Part shown: positions 51,363 through 62,273 of the stretch, piece after piece
Position numbering within the stretch: the stretch's first letter is position 1
Layout of the letters: every line of letters starts with the position of its first letter
NCBI RefSeq assembly: GCF_000227745.2
Contig: NC_018012.1
Location: 4,382,501-4,446,500 of the forward strand
From: Thiocystis violascens DSM 198
GTDB taxonomy: Bacteria > Pseudomonadota > Gammaproteobacteria > Chromatiales > Chromatiaceae
Direction of reading: 5' to 3'
DNA length: 64,000 nt
Position numbers and translations under genes: made by a program
Notes under the pieces: generated by a model
What the model saw: only the letters and a program-made list of their open reading frames with translations
Databases searched by the model: none
Told to the model about the DNA's origin: nothing

Positions 51363-51743
51363 AGGCTGGACGCCGACGGCTTTGTTCGCCGAGCGCTCGC
51401 CGCGCTCGATGACGACCCCGACATCGACGCCTTCGCCCACCGCGCCCGGTTTGTTCAGCGTCAGGCGCAGCCAGGGGATGCCGAACTCCTCGCGCAGGAG
51501 CGCGGCGCAGTGCTCGGCGAGCGTCTCCACCAACTCGAAGCGGTTCTCCGAGACGGTGTGGACAAGGCGACGGGTCACGGCGTCATAGTCCAGCGCGTCC
51601 GCGATCCGGTCGGTCGCGGCGGCGCGAGCGATGTCGCTGGCCATCTCCAGATCCAGGATCAGGGGACGGCGCGCATGCTTCTCCCAATCGTGGATGCCGA
51701 TGATGGTCTCGATCCGCAGACCGCGGATGAAAACGATGTCCAT
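51345..51743 (-). CDS. folB: Dihydroneopterin aldolase
   Basis: 132 aa. MDIVFIRGLRIETIIGIHDW, DALDYDAVTRRLV, ENRFELVETLAEHCAALL and RLTLNKPGAV match FolB, which splits 7,8-dihydroneopterin to 6-hydroxymethyl-dihydropterin in folate synthesis. Conserved Glu (LVETLAE) and Lys (LNKPGA) of the active site are present. Divergent from plsY, the common neighbour of folB in gammaproteobacteria. Confidence 0.94.
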   Translation of the reverse strand: MDIVFIRGLRIETIIGIHDWEKHARRPLILDLEMASDIARAAATDRIADALDYDAVTRRLVHTVSENRFELVETLAEHCAALLREEFGIPWLRLTLNKPGAVGEGVDVGVVIERGERSANKAVGVQPSDASR

Positions 51744-51831
51744 GGTGGGGGAATCTCCGGATACGACGTCAGCGACTTGAGTAGTTATCCTATCTTGACC
51801 TCAACCTTCATCACAGGTCCAATTCCGACTC

Positions 51832-52428
51832 ATGATTATCAGCCTCCTGCTCATCGCCGCCGCCTACCTGTTGGGCTCCGTCTCCAGCGCCATCATCGTT
51901 TGCCGGCTGATGGGCCTGCCGGACCCGCGCACCCAGGGTTCCAATAACCCCGGCGCGACCAACGTGCTGCGTATCGGGGGCAAAAAACCGGCCGCCATCA
52001 CCCTGCTCGGCGATAGCCTCAAGGGGCTGATTCCGATGCTCGTCGGACATGCGGTTGGCGTCGGTCCGGCGGTGCTGGCGGGGATCGGTCTGGCGGCCTT
52101 CATCGGCCACCTTTATCCGGTCTTTTTCGGATTCCGTGGCGGCAAGGGCGTGGCGACCGCTCTGGGCGTGCAGTTCGGACTCTACTGGCCGATCGGTCTC
52201 TGTGTCGCGGCCATCTGGCTCTTCGTCGCCAAGGTGCTCAAGATCTCCTCGCTGTCGGGACTGATTTCCATGGCGCTCGCGCCGGCGATCGTCTGGGCGT
52301 TCTGGCCCGAGCGCGTGCTGATCGGCATGCAGCTCATCATCACCGGTCTGCTGATCTGGCGTCATCGCAGCAATATCCGGAATCTGCTCACGGGCAAGGA
52401 AGAGCGGCTGGTGTCGAAGCCGGAGTAA
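51832..52428 (+). CDS. plsY: Acyl-phosphate glycerol-3-phosphate acyltransferase
   Basis: 198-aa inner-membrane protein with five spans. YLLGSVSSAIIVCRLMGLPD, RTQGSNNPGATNVLRIGGKK (the phosphate-binding loop), GHLYPVFFGFRGGKGVATAL and the late HRSNIRNLLTGKEERL are the three conserved cytoplasmic motifs. It makes lysophosphatidate in phospholipid synthesis. Divergently arranged with folB. Confidence 0.95.
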   Translation: MIISLLLIAAAYLLGSVSSAIIVCRLMGLPDPRTQGSNNPGATNVLRIGGKKPAAITLLGDSLKGLIPMLVGHAVGVGPAVLAGIGLAAFIGHLYPVFFGFRGGKGVATALGVQFGLYWPIGLCVAAIWLFVAKVLKISSLSGLISMALAPAIVWAFWPERVLIGMQLIITGLLIWRHRSNIRNLLTGKEERLVSKPE

Positions 52429-52640
52429 ACCGTGCCCCGAGCGAGCGACGCCGGTTCGGGTTTGCTGCATCCCGATAAAGAGCTTTCGGCTGATAGCCTC
52501 CAGCGGCTAGCTTGTTGAATCAGACACTTGGCCATTGCGCCTCGCTTGCCGCGGTTCATCCATCGGGGGAAGACGTTGGCCAGCGAAAACCTCGATAAAA
52601 TAACGCTGGAGGCTGGCGGCTGAATCAACAGATCGATGTT

Positions 52641-54419
52641 ATGGTTATCCCTGATCGGGAGACGGCGATGCGCGACAAGATGCGGAAGCTCCCCGCAGTA
52701 TCCCTGGCCGCGAGCGATGGCGGGGAGGGCGAGCGTCCGGCGGAGACCGGTTTGCTGGATAAAGGGCTGCTGCGGGCGCAGTTTCAGAATCTGATTGCCG
52801 CGCTCAATTCGGCGCGCCTGGCCAATGACGCGACCCAGTCGCTCATGCTCGATCTGCGAAGCCACCAGATCGAACTGGAGATGCAGGGGCACGAACTGTG
52901 CAAAAGTCAGGAGGCCCTGGAAACCTCCCGCGATCACTATGCCAGTCTCTTCCAGGACGCCCCGGTGGGCTATGTGGTGTTCGATGCGGCGGGCATGATT
53001 CGGGCGATCAACCGCGTTGCGGCGGCATTGCTGGGCCAGCCGGCCGATCGGCTTGCGGGTTGCCCTTTCCAGCGCTTTCTGGTCGGTCGGCGCAACAGCG
53101 CCTTTCTTGCGCACCTTCGGGCGGTCTTCGCGGACGCGGGGGTGCCTCCGGCGGCCTTCGATCTCGTGGAGCGTCTGCACGATGCGTCACGGGCGCGGGT
53201 GGTGCGGCTGCGTTCGATCCGCCGAGAGAGCGCCGTCGGTACGGAGTGCTTCACGGTTTTGCTCGATATCACCGCCGAGCACGAGGCCGAGGAACGCCGG
53301 TTGGCGAGCGATCGGCTGCGTCAGTCGGTCCTCGACGCGCTGCCGGCGCAGATCGCCGTCCTGGATCCCGCGGGACACATTCTGGCCGTCAATCGTGCGT
53401 GGCGCGAATTCGCCGATGAAAACGGCGGAGCTGACGTGCTGCGCGATGCCATCAATTTGAATTATCTCGACATCTGCGAGCGGGCAGAGCAGGGCGCCGG
53501 CACGGATGTTCCCCCTGCCGCCGCCGGCATCCGGGAGGTAATCCAGCGTCGTCGTCCAAGTTTCAGCGTCGAGTATCCCTGCCATTCGCGACAACAACAG
53601 CGCTGGTTCCTGATGAACGTGGCTCCGCTTGGCGGCGAACTGAACGGTGCCGTTGTGGTGCACATGGACATCACCGAGCGCCGCCAGGCGGAGGAAGCCG
53701 CGCGACGCGCGCGCGACGCCATCGCCCAGGTCGACCGGCTCAATGCGGTGGGTATCCTCGCGTTCTCGCTGATCCACGAACTGCTTCAGCCACTGAGCGC
53801 CGCTGGATTTTTCTGTAACGCGGCGTCGCAACTGGTGGAAGGCCCGAATGCCGATCCGCGGCGTCTGATCCAGGTGATCGCGCGGATTGACGAGCAGGTC
53901 CGGCGGACCGGCGACATCATGGAACGCCTGCGCTCCTTCTTGCGCGGGCGCCAGATGCAAAAGATCGTGGTGTCGGCGGAGCAGGTTTTCAGGCACGCTC
54001 TCGATCTGGTGCAGTGGTTCGCCTCGGATCATGGCGTCCAGTTGCGGCTGGTCGCGCCAGCGGAACTGCCGGAGATCCTGACCGACCCGGTGCAGGTGGA
54101 GCAGGTGCTAGTCAATCTGATCTGCAACGCCGTGCAGGCCATCGATGGGGCTGGATCGACGCGCCGGGAGGTCGTTGTCGAGGTTGTGCCGAGGCCGGCC
54201 GAGATCGAGTTGATCGTGACCGATTCGGGGCCTGGCTTGCCCGCGAACCAGCATGAAAGGCTGTTCAACATCTTCGAGTCGACGCGCGATGCCAGCTTGG
54301 GGCTGGGGCTCGCCATCAGTCGGGCGATTGCCGAGGCGCTCGGCGGACGCCTGTGGGCCGAGCCGAATCCGAGCGAAGGCGCCGAGTTTCATTTCACGCT
54401 GCCGTTAAATCGCGTTTAG
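52641..54419 (+). CDS. PAS-domain sensor histidine kinase (orphan)
   Basis: 592 aa, no membrane span, hence cytoplasmic. A short coiled coil, PAS 1 from about 112 (HYASLFQDAPVGYVVFDAAG), PAS 2 from about 232 (VLDALPAQIAVLDPAGHILA), then HisKA with the phosphoacceptor His379 in FSLIHELLQPLSAAGFF, and HATPase_c with N-box EQVLVNLICNAVQAI, G1 VTDSGPGLP and G2 LGLGLAISRAI. The H-box HELLQPL is close to the HELNQPL group of oxygen/redox-type kinases. No response regulator nearby. A start at MRDKMRKL (52668) is also possible. 52429-52640 shows no recognisable element. Confidence 0.9.
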   Translation: MVIPDRETAMRDKMRKLPAVSLAASDGGEGERPAETGLLDKGLLRAQFQNLIAALNSARLANDATQSLMLDLRSHQIELEMQGHELCKSQEALETSRDHYASLFQDAPVGYVVFDAAGMIRAINRVAAALLGQPADRLAGCPFQRFLVGRRNSAFLAHLRAVFADAGVPPAAFDLVERLHDASRARVVRLRSIRRESAVGTECFTVLLDITAEHEAEERRLASDRLRQSVLDALPAQIAVLDPAGHILAVNRAWREFADENGGADVLRDAINLNYLDICERAEQGAGTDVPPAAAGIREVIQRRRPSFSVEYPCHSRQQQRWFLMNVAPLGGELNGAVVVHMDITERRQAEEAARRARDAIAQVDRLNAVGILAFSLIHELLQPLSAAGFFCNAASQLVEGPNADPRRLIQVIARIDEQVRRTGDIMERLRSFLRGRQMQKIVVSAEQVFRHALDLVQWFASDHGVQLRLVAPAELPEILTDPVQVEQVLVNLICNAVQAIDGAGSTRREVVVEVVPRPAEIELIVTDSGPGLPANQHERLFNIFESTRDASLGLGLAISRAIAEALGGRLWAEPNPSEGAEFHFTLPLNRV

Positions 54420-54483
54420 CGTGACGGGAAGGTGGTGCGCGCCCCGCGCTTCGTGGTTGCCGGGGCGATCAGTGAGAGGCGTT

Positions 54484-55509
54484 TTAAACTGGCGGCAATT
54501 CTTCCAGCGGCCAGCGCGCCCTTGGCCTGAAGGCGAGCGGCTCGGACTGACCGGCGCGCAGCCGCTGCCAGCCGGCGAATGCGATCATGGCGCCATTGTC
54601 GGTGCAGAAGGTGGGCCGGGGATAGAAGGTCTCGCCGCCCTCGGCCACGATGGCGGTGTCCATGCGCTCGCGCAGGCGCCGGTTGGCGCTGACGCCGCCG
54701 GCCAGAATCAGCCGACGATGGCCGGTCTCGCGCAGGGCGCGCCGACACTTGATGACCATCGTGTCCACCACAGCCTCCTCGAAGGCGCGCGCGATATCGG
54801 CGCGCGTTTGCATGGGATCGGCGGCGATCGGTAATTCGCGATGGAGCGTATTGAGTGCGAAGGTCTTGAGTCCGCTGAAGCTGAATTCCAATCCGGGCCG
54901 ATCGGTCATGGGGCGCGGAAAGCGAAAACGCAGCGGATCGCCCCGTTCGGCGAGCCGGGCCAACTCCGGTCCGCCGGGGTAGGGCAGGCCGAGAATCTTG
55001 GCCGTTTTATCGAACGCCTCGCCAGCGGCGTCATCGAGCGAGTCGCCGAGAATCCGGTAGCGTCCGATGCCCGCGACATCCACCAGTTGAGTATGACCGC
55101 CGGAGACCAGCAGGGCGACGAAGGGGAAGTCCGGCGCCGGATCCTCGATCAGCGGCGCCAGAAGATGTCCCTCCATGTGATGCACGCCGACGGCCGGCAC
55201 CCCCCAGGCCCAGGCCAGACTGCGACCCAGCGCAGCCCCGACCAGGAGCGCGCCGATCAACCCAGGTCCGGCGGTGAAGGCCACGCCGTCGATCCCGTTT
55301 GGAGCCAGCCCGGCCTCGTCGAGCACCTGGCGGATCAGCGGCAGCGTCTTGCGGACATGATCGCGGGAGGCCAATTCGGGTACCACGCCGCCGTATTCCG
55401 CGTGAATTTCCACCTGGCTGTAAACGGCGTGAGCGAGCAGTCCGAGTTCGCCGTCATAGACCGCGACCCCGGTTTCGTCGCAGGATGTCTCGATACCTAA
55501 TACACGCAT
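54484..55509 (-). CDS. tsaD: tRNA threonylcarbamoyladenosine transferase TsaD
   Basis: 341 aa from ATG 55509. MRVLGIETSCDETGVAVYDG, the metal-binding HHMEGHLLAPL (about residue 110), LVSGGHTQLV and ILAGGVSANRRLRERM are canonical. It transfers the threonylcarbamoyl group to A37 of ANN-decoding tRNAs with TsaB and TsaE. Divergent from rpsU, the same arrangement as in E. coli. A 26-codon upstream extension exists but lacks similarity. Confidence 0.97.
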   Translation of the reverse strand: MRVLGIETSCDETGVAVYDGELGLLAHAVYSQVEIHAEYGGVVPELASRDHVRKTLPLIRQVLDEAGLAPNGIDGVAFTAGPGLIGALLVGAALGRSLAWAWGVPAVGVHHMEGHLLAPLIEDPAPDFPFVALLVSGGHTQLVDVAGIGRYRILGDSLDDAAGEAFDKTAKILGLPYPGGPELARLAERGDPLRFRFPRPMTDRPGLEFSFSGLKTFALNTLHRELPIAADPMQTRADIARAFEEAVVDTMVIKCRRALRETGHRRLILAGGVSANRRLRERMDTAIVAEGGETFYPRPTFCTDNGAMIAFAGWQRLRAGQSEPLAFRPRARWPLEELPPV

Positions 55510-55637
55510 GTTTTTACGTCCAGAGATTAAAGCGAATTTGGGGCATATTAAACCGCGTCGATGCCGACGTTTGCAGGTTCGCGCCAATCTGTCCGAACAC
55601 TTGTGACAACGCCGATCGCACCGGGCGCGGTTTTATT

Positions 55638-55667
55638 TTGCAATCAAGGTGGATATTCCGGTAAAAT
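55638..55667 (+). promoter_or_regulatory. Probable sigma-70 promoter of rpsU
   Basis: TTGCAA (55638-55643), an 18-bp spacer and TAAAAT (55662-55667), about 53 nt before the rpsU start. In a GC-rich genome this AT-rich pair stands out. The site lies in the divergent region between tsaD and rpsU. Confidence 0.65.
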
Positions 55668-55719
55668 TAGCGATCTTTTTCACCGGCCCCTCCCATCTGG
55701 AGACACCCAAGGACACTCT

Positions 55720-55935
55720 ATGCCCAGCGTTCGCGTCAAAGAAAACGAGCCATTCGAAGTCGCTATGCGGCGATTCAAGCGTTCCTGCGAAAAGGCAGGG
55801 GTGCTCGCCGAAGTCCGCCGTCGTGAGTTTTACGAAAAGCCCACCTCCGAGCGGAAACGCAAAAAAGCGGCGGCCGTCAAGCGTCATCAGAAAAAATTGC
55901 AACGCGAATCCCGTCGCTGGGAACGCCCATACTGA
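55720..55935 (+). CDS. rpsU: 30S ribosomal protein S21
   Basis: 71 aa. MPSVRVKENEPFEVAMRRFK, KAGVLAEVRRREFYEKPT and the basic tail KRHQKKLQRESRRWERPY are those of S21. First gene of the macromolecular-synthesis operon rpsU-(yqeY)-dnaG-rpoD. Divergent from tsaD. Confidence 0.98.
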   Translation: MPSVRVKENEPFEVAMRRFKRSCEKAGVLAEVRRREFYEKPTSERKRKKAAAVKRHQKKLQRESRRWERPY

Positions 55936-56103
55936 TCGGGCGAAGGCTGGCATCCAGGCTTATCCCGGATGCGGCCAATGGAGTAGATCGGTCTCCCGCT
56001 TTTGGATCCAATCGCCGTTCCACGCGATTGGTTTCCTGATCCGTTTTTCCGAACCCGTTTTTCGACCCGTTACACCTCCGTGTTCAGGGAGCCTCGTCTA
56101 GCC

Positions 56104-56547
56104 ATGCTCAAGCAGCAAATCCAGGACGATATGAAGACCGCCATGAAGGCGGGCGACAAGGTCAGGCTTGGCGTGATCCGTCTGATCCTGGCCGCCATCA
56201 AACAGCGCGAGATTGATGAACGCATCGAACTCGACGATCCGCAGGTTCTGGTGGTTCTCGACAAGATGCTGAAGCAACGCCGCGACTCCATCACTCAGTA
56301 CAGCGCTGCCGGGCGCGAGGATCTGGCGGATGTCGAGCGCTTCGAGGTCGAGGTGATCCAGGGTTATCTGCCGACCGCCCTGACCGACGAGGAACTGACC
56401 ACGCTGCTCGACGCGGCGATCGTCAGCTCCGGCGCCGTCGCCATGAGCGACATGGGCAAGGTCATGGCCATCGTCCGCCCGCAGGTTCAGGGCCGCGCCG
56501 ACATGGGCGCCGTCAGTGCGATGGTCAAGCAACGACTCGCGGGCTGA
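56104..56547 (+). CDS. GatB/YqeY domain protein
   Basis: 147 aa. LKQQIQDDMKTAMKAGDKVR, LGVIRLILAAIKQREIDERI and ALTDEELTTLLDAAI followed by MGKVMAIVRPQVQGRADMGA are the YqeY family, related to the C-terminal tRNA-binding tail of GatB. Stand-alone YqeY proteins have no proven function. It is often found between rpsU and dnaG outside the enterics, as here. Confidence 0.93.
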   Translation: MLKQQIQDDMKTAMKAGDKVRLGVIRLILAAIKQREIDERIELDDPQVLVVLDKMLKQRRDSITQYSAAGREDLADVERFEVEVIQGYLPTALTDEELTTLLDAAIVSSGAVAMSDMGKVMAIVRPQVQGRADMGAVSAMVKQRLAG

Positions 56548-56583
56548 TCCGCGCCGTTCCATCCCATTGCTTGCGACTCAGGC

Positions 56584-58332
56584 ATGGCCGGTAGAATTCC
56601 CCCCGAATTCATCGATGACCTGCTGGCGCGGACCGACATCGTCGATCTGATCGGTTCCCGCATCCAGCTTCGCAAGGCCGGCAAGGACTATCAGTCCCGC
56701 TGCCCCTTCCACGACGAAAAGACCCCGTCCTTCACCGTCAGCGCGGATAAGCAGTTCTATCATTGTTTCGGCTGCGGCGCCCACGGTTCCGCGATCGGCT
56801 TTCTCATGGAATACGATCACCTGCCATTCCGGGAGGCGATCGAGGAACTGGCCCAGCGGGCCGGGCTTGAGGTTCCGTCGAGCGGCGACGCCGTGCCAGC
56901 CGCGCCCGATCAAACGCCTCTGTTCAATTTGCTCGAACAGGCCGCCATCCTCTATCGCCAGCAACTGCGAGAGCATGCGGAGGCGTCCAGGGCGGTGGAC
57001 TATCTGAAAGGCCGCGGGCTGACTGGCGAGATCGCCGCCCGCTACGATCTTGGTTTCGCCCCGCCCGGCTACGACTTCCTCCTGTCCCGGCTCGGTGCGG
57101 GCGCCATCGAGCGCGAGCGCCTCATGACCTGCGGCCTGATCGCCGAACAGGACGGGCGGCGCTACGACCGCTTTCGCGACCGCATCATGTTCCCGATCCG
57201 CGACCGCCGCGGGCGGGTCATCGGCTTCGGGGGACGGCTCCTCGGCGAGGGCAAGCCGAAATATTTGAACTCGCCGGAAACGCCGGTTTTTCACAAAGGC
57301 CGCGAACTCTATGGTCTGTTCGAGGCCCAGCAAGCGAATCGCAAGCTGACCTCGCTGCTGGTGGTCGAGGGCTATCTGGACGTGATCGCACTCGCTCAGT
57401 TCGGCATCGGCAACGCGGTCGCCACCCTTGGCACCGCCACCACGCCCGAACACCTGCAACTGCTTCTGCGCACGGTTCCGGAGCTGATTTTCTGTTTCGA
57501 CGGCGACCGCGCCGGGCGCGCGGCGGCCTGGAAAGCCCTGGAAACCGCGCTGCCCCTGGTCACCGGCCATCAGTCGATCCGCTTTCTCTTTCTGCCCGAG
57601 GGAGACGATCCGGATACGCTGGTCCGCCGCGAGGGCGCGGACGGCTTCGCGGCGCGCCTCGAAAAGGCCTTCCCGCTGTCGGAGTTTCTCATCGATCATC
57701 TGTCCGAACAGGCCGAGATGACCAGCCTCGACGGTCGCGCCCGGCTTGCCCAGCTTGCCCGGCCATTGGTCGAACGGCTGCCGAAGGGGATCTACCGCGA
57801 CCTGCTGAACAAACGACTGGCCGAACTCGCGGGGTTGGCCGACCCCTCGGCCGCGCGCCCGACGCGCGCCCGACGCCGGAGCCATCAGCCGGGCCAGCCA
57901 GGGCGTCTCAGTCTCGTTGCCCAGGCCATCGCGCTTCTGCTCGATTACCCCGAGCTGGCTGCCGAGGCCGCGCGAGCGGACGACGACTGGCGCCGCACCC
58001 AGTCCCCCGGCACCGACATCCTGGCGCAACTGCTTGAAACGCTTGCGGCCAACCCCGATATGAATAAGGCGATCCTGCTTGAGCGTTGGCGCGAACATCC
58101 GCATTTCGGCTATTTGCAGCGACTCAGCGTCGATCCTTTTCTGCGGGATGTCGCGCAGGGGGACGTTGCCGCCGAGTTCGTCGGAGCCTTAAGCCGACTG
58201 ACCGAGGAGGTGCGTCGGGCGGAGCGGCATCGTCCGTTCAATCAGCGCAGCACCGCCGACTGGTCCGAAGAGGTGCGCGCACGGGCGGAGCATGACGCCA
58301 AATTGGCTCGTGTGCGCCGCGACGAAACCTGA
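56584..58332 (+). CDS. dnaG: DNA primase
   Basis: 582 aa. CHC2 zinc-binding domain with CPFHDEKTPSF (about residue 40) and FYHCFGCGAHGSA (about 60); catalytic TOPRIM domain with LVVEGYLDVIALAQFG (about 260), FDGDRAGRAA (about 306) and GDDPDTLVR; a C-terminal helicase-binding domain from about 440. Synthesises RNA primers for replication. Second conserved member of the operon with rpoD downstream. Confidence 0.97.
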   Translation: MAGRIPPEFIDDLLARTDIVDLIGSRIQLRKAGKDYQSRCPFHDEKTPSFTVSADKQFYHCFGCGAHGSAIGFLMEYDHLPFREAIEELAQRAGLEVPSSGDAVPAAPDQTPLFNLLEQAAILYRQQLREHAEASRAVDYLKGRGLTGEIAARYDLGFAPPGYDFLLSRLGAGAIERERLMTCGLIAEQDGRRYDRFRDRIMFPIRDRRGRVIGFGGRLLGEGKPKYLNSPETPVFHKGRELYGLFEAQQANRKLTSLLVVEGYLDVIALAQFGIGNAVATLGTATTPEHLQLLLRTVPELIFCFDGDRAGRAAAWKALETALPLVTGHQSIRFLFLPEGDDPDTLVRREGADGFAARLEKAFPLSEFLIDHLSEQAEMTSLDGRARLAQLARPLVERLPKGIYRDLLNKRLAELAGLADPSAARPTRARRRSHQPGQPGRLSLVAQAIALLLDYPELAAEAARADDDWRRTQSPGTDILAQLLETLAANPDMNKAILLERWREHPHFGYLQRLSVDPFLRDVAQGDVAAEFVGALSRLTEEVRRAERHRPFNQRSTADWSEEVRARAEHDAKLARVRRDET

Positions 58333-58499
58333 TCGATTCCGTCAATCCATGCGTGTTTGTCTAAAAATCGAAGCATTCCAGACGTTTGCTGACTGGGAAG
58401 ACTTAAAATCGTATTTCCGCATGCAATTTAGGAATTCCATGCTATGCTTACAAGTTCGCTTTTAATCCGCCTTCCGTTGCACCCCAGTCAAGGTATCCC
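58333..58499 (+). other. Intergenic dnaG-rpoD
   Basis: 167 nt, less GC-rich than the flanks. In E. coli internal promoters for rpoD lie in and near dnaG; here I find hexamer-like pieces (TTGCTG near 58387, TAAAAT near 58404, TATGCT near 58442) but no pair with proper spacing, so I do not call a promoter. Confidence 0.35.
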
Positions 58500-60350
<1,851 letters not shown>

Positions 60351-60392
60351 TCCACAGGCGGCCAAGGACGGCACGCTAAGCCCACCGTATTC

Positions 60393-60468
<76 letters not shown>

Positions 60469-60619
60469 TAAAAAGGCTTACGGAAAGCATTGATGCCGCT
60501 CCCGATGAGGGGTGTCTGAACGTCCGTTCGAGACGAGCGGAGCGTCGAGTTCTCTCCAGTCGCTGGAGAGACTCGTCAGGCTGTCGCCTCAGGGTTTCAC
60601 TTCCGCCGGATGCACCATC

Positions 60620-62263
60620 ATGACATTGACGACCGAACTTGGCGCGCTCACGGGCCCCGCCCTCTGGCAATCGTTCGCCGCGCTGTGCGAGCGCGCCGAC
60701 GCGGTTCAGCAGGAATTTCTGCTCGATCTGATTCGCAGCAACGCCGACAGTCGCTTTGGCCGCGAGCATGGCTTCGAGCGCATCGCGTCGGTCGACGACT
60801 TTCGCCGTCGGATTCCGCTACGCGACTGGAACGATGTCGAACCCTATGTGACGGCCCTGGTCGCGGGCGAAACGGAGGCGTTGACCAGCGGTCAGCCGGT
60901 CGCGCGCTTCATCATGACGAGCGGTACTACGGGCACGCCCAAGCTGATCCCGGCCAATGACGCCACCCAAGAGGTCAATGGCGTCACCATGGCCCTGCGT
61001 CTGCTGGGTGTCCTGCGCGACCACCCGGAGGTTCTGCGCGGCGACATCCTCGCCCTGGCGAACGCGGCGGTTGCCGGCCAGACCGCTAGCGGCATCCCCT
61101 ATGGCTCGGCCTCGGGGATGTCGATGACCCGCGCGCCCGCCGAGCTTCGGCAGCGTTTCGCCTATCCGCCAGCGGTGCTGGAGATCAAGGATCCCGCCAG
61201 CCGTGTCTATGCCATGCTCCGCTTCGCCCTGGAGCGCGATCTGACCTTGGCGATCGGCAACAATCCGCTTAATTTCACCCAGCTCTTCGATCTGCTGCCG
61301 ACGCATGCCGCCGCGCTCATCGCCGACATCGAGTCCGGTACGCTCTCGACCCCGGAACCGCTGTCCGACGTGCTGCGCCAGCGTCTGGAGGCCGAGCTGC
61401 GTCCCAACTCCGAGCGCGCCGCCGCCCTGCGGGCATTGGATGTGCTGTCGGCGCGCGCGGCCTGGCCGAATCTGCGCCTGATCGTTTGCTGGAAAACGGG
61501 TCTGATGGGCCGCTTCCTGAACGACCTGGCCGAGCGTTGTCCGCCGGGAACCGTCTTTCGCGAGTACGGCTATGGCGCCAGCGAGGGACTGCTGACGATC
61601 CCCATGAGCGACGAGACCTCGGCGGGAGTGCTCGCCATCCATGGCATTTTCTTCGAGTTCCTGCCCGAAGAGGCGACCCAGACCCCGGATGCCCCGACCC
61701 TCCTGGCCCATGAGCTGGAGGTCGGACAGCGCTATCAATTGATCCTGACCACCGCCGCCGGTCTCTATCGCTACTGTTTGGGCGATCTGGTCGAGGTGCA
61801 GGGCTTTCTGGGCCGGGCGCCGCTGGTCACCTTCCTGCGCAAGGTGGGTGACGTGCTCAACCTGCTGGGCGAGAAACTGGACGCCCGTCAGGTGGCCATG
61901 GCGATGGAGGCGGCTCAGCGCGCCAGCGGTCTCGCCGTGCGCCATTTTCAATGGATCGCGGACGCCTCGACCTTGAGCTATGAACTCTGCGTGGAGCCGG
62001 CGGCGGCCGGGGAGTCCGACTGGCGAACGCTGATCGACACCTTCGACCGCGAACTGCGGACTCTGAGCTATGGCTATGAGCTGCGTCGCGGGAATGGCAC
62101 CTTTGCACCGCCGCGTCTGCGCCTGATGTGCCCAGGCTGGCTGGAGGCGCTCTCGCAGGGCGGCGGCTATCAGGCCAAGCCGAAGATCGTCGGCTACCAA
62201 CTCGCCGAGTCGGGGTTGACCGAGCGTCTTGTCTTGCCGGCCGAGCCGGTGGCGCGCGACTGA
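60620..62263 (+). CDS. GH3 auxin-responsive promoter family protein
   Basis: 547 aa of the adenylate-forming superfamily. The ATP-binding P-loop is FIMTSGTTGTPKLIP (about residue 98), with FREYGYGASEG (about 313) and YRYCLGDLVEVQGFLGRAPL (about 383) as the later conserved blocks. Plant GH3 enzymes link amino acids to acyl acids such as auxin and jasmonate; the bacterial substrate is unknown. The start at ATG 60620 was chosen by family length over a longer frame. It runs into the MFS gene with 10 nt between. Confidence 0.88.
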   Translation: MTLTTELGALTGPALWQSFAALCERADAVQQEFLLDLIRSNADSRFGREHGFERIASVDDFRRRIPLRDWNDVEPYVTALVAGETEALTSGQPVARFIMTSGTTGTPKLIPANDATQEVNGVTMALRLLGVLRDHPEVLRGDILALANAAVAGQTASGIPYGSASGMSMTRAPAELRQRFAYPPAVLEIKDPASRVYAMLRFALERDLTLAIGNNPLNFTQLFDLLPTHAAALIADIESGTLSTPEPLSDVLRQRLEAELRPNSERAAALRALDVLSARAAWPNLRLIVCWKTGLMGRFLNDLAERCPPGTVFREYGYGASEGLLTIPMSDETSAGVLAIHGIFFEFLPEEATQTPDAPTLLAHELEVGQRYQLILTTAAGLYRYCLGDLVEVQGFLGRAPLVTFLRKVGDVLNLLGEKLDARQVAMAMEAAQRASGLAVRHFQWIADASTLSYELCVEPAAAGESDWRTLIDTFDRELRTLSYGYELRRGNGTFAPPRLRLMCPGWLEALSQGGGYQAKPKIVGYQLAESGLTERLVLPAEPVARD

Positions 62264-62273
62264 TCACGCCGCC

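Noticed and set aside
56578..58104. Minus-strand frame of 508 codons
   Set aside because: Antisense to dnaG, composition-driven, no motif. Likewise the frames at 36555-37901, 59262-60374 and 61857-63191, which oppose clear genes.
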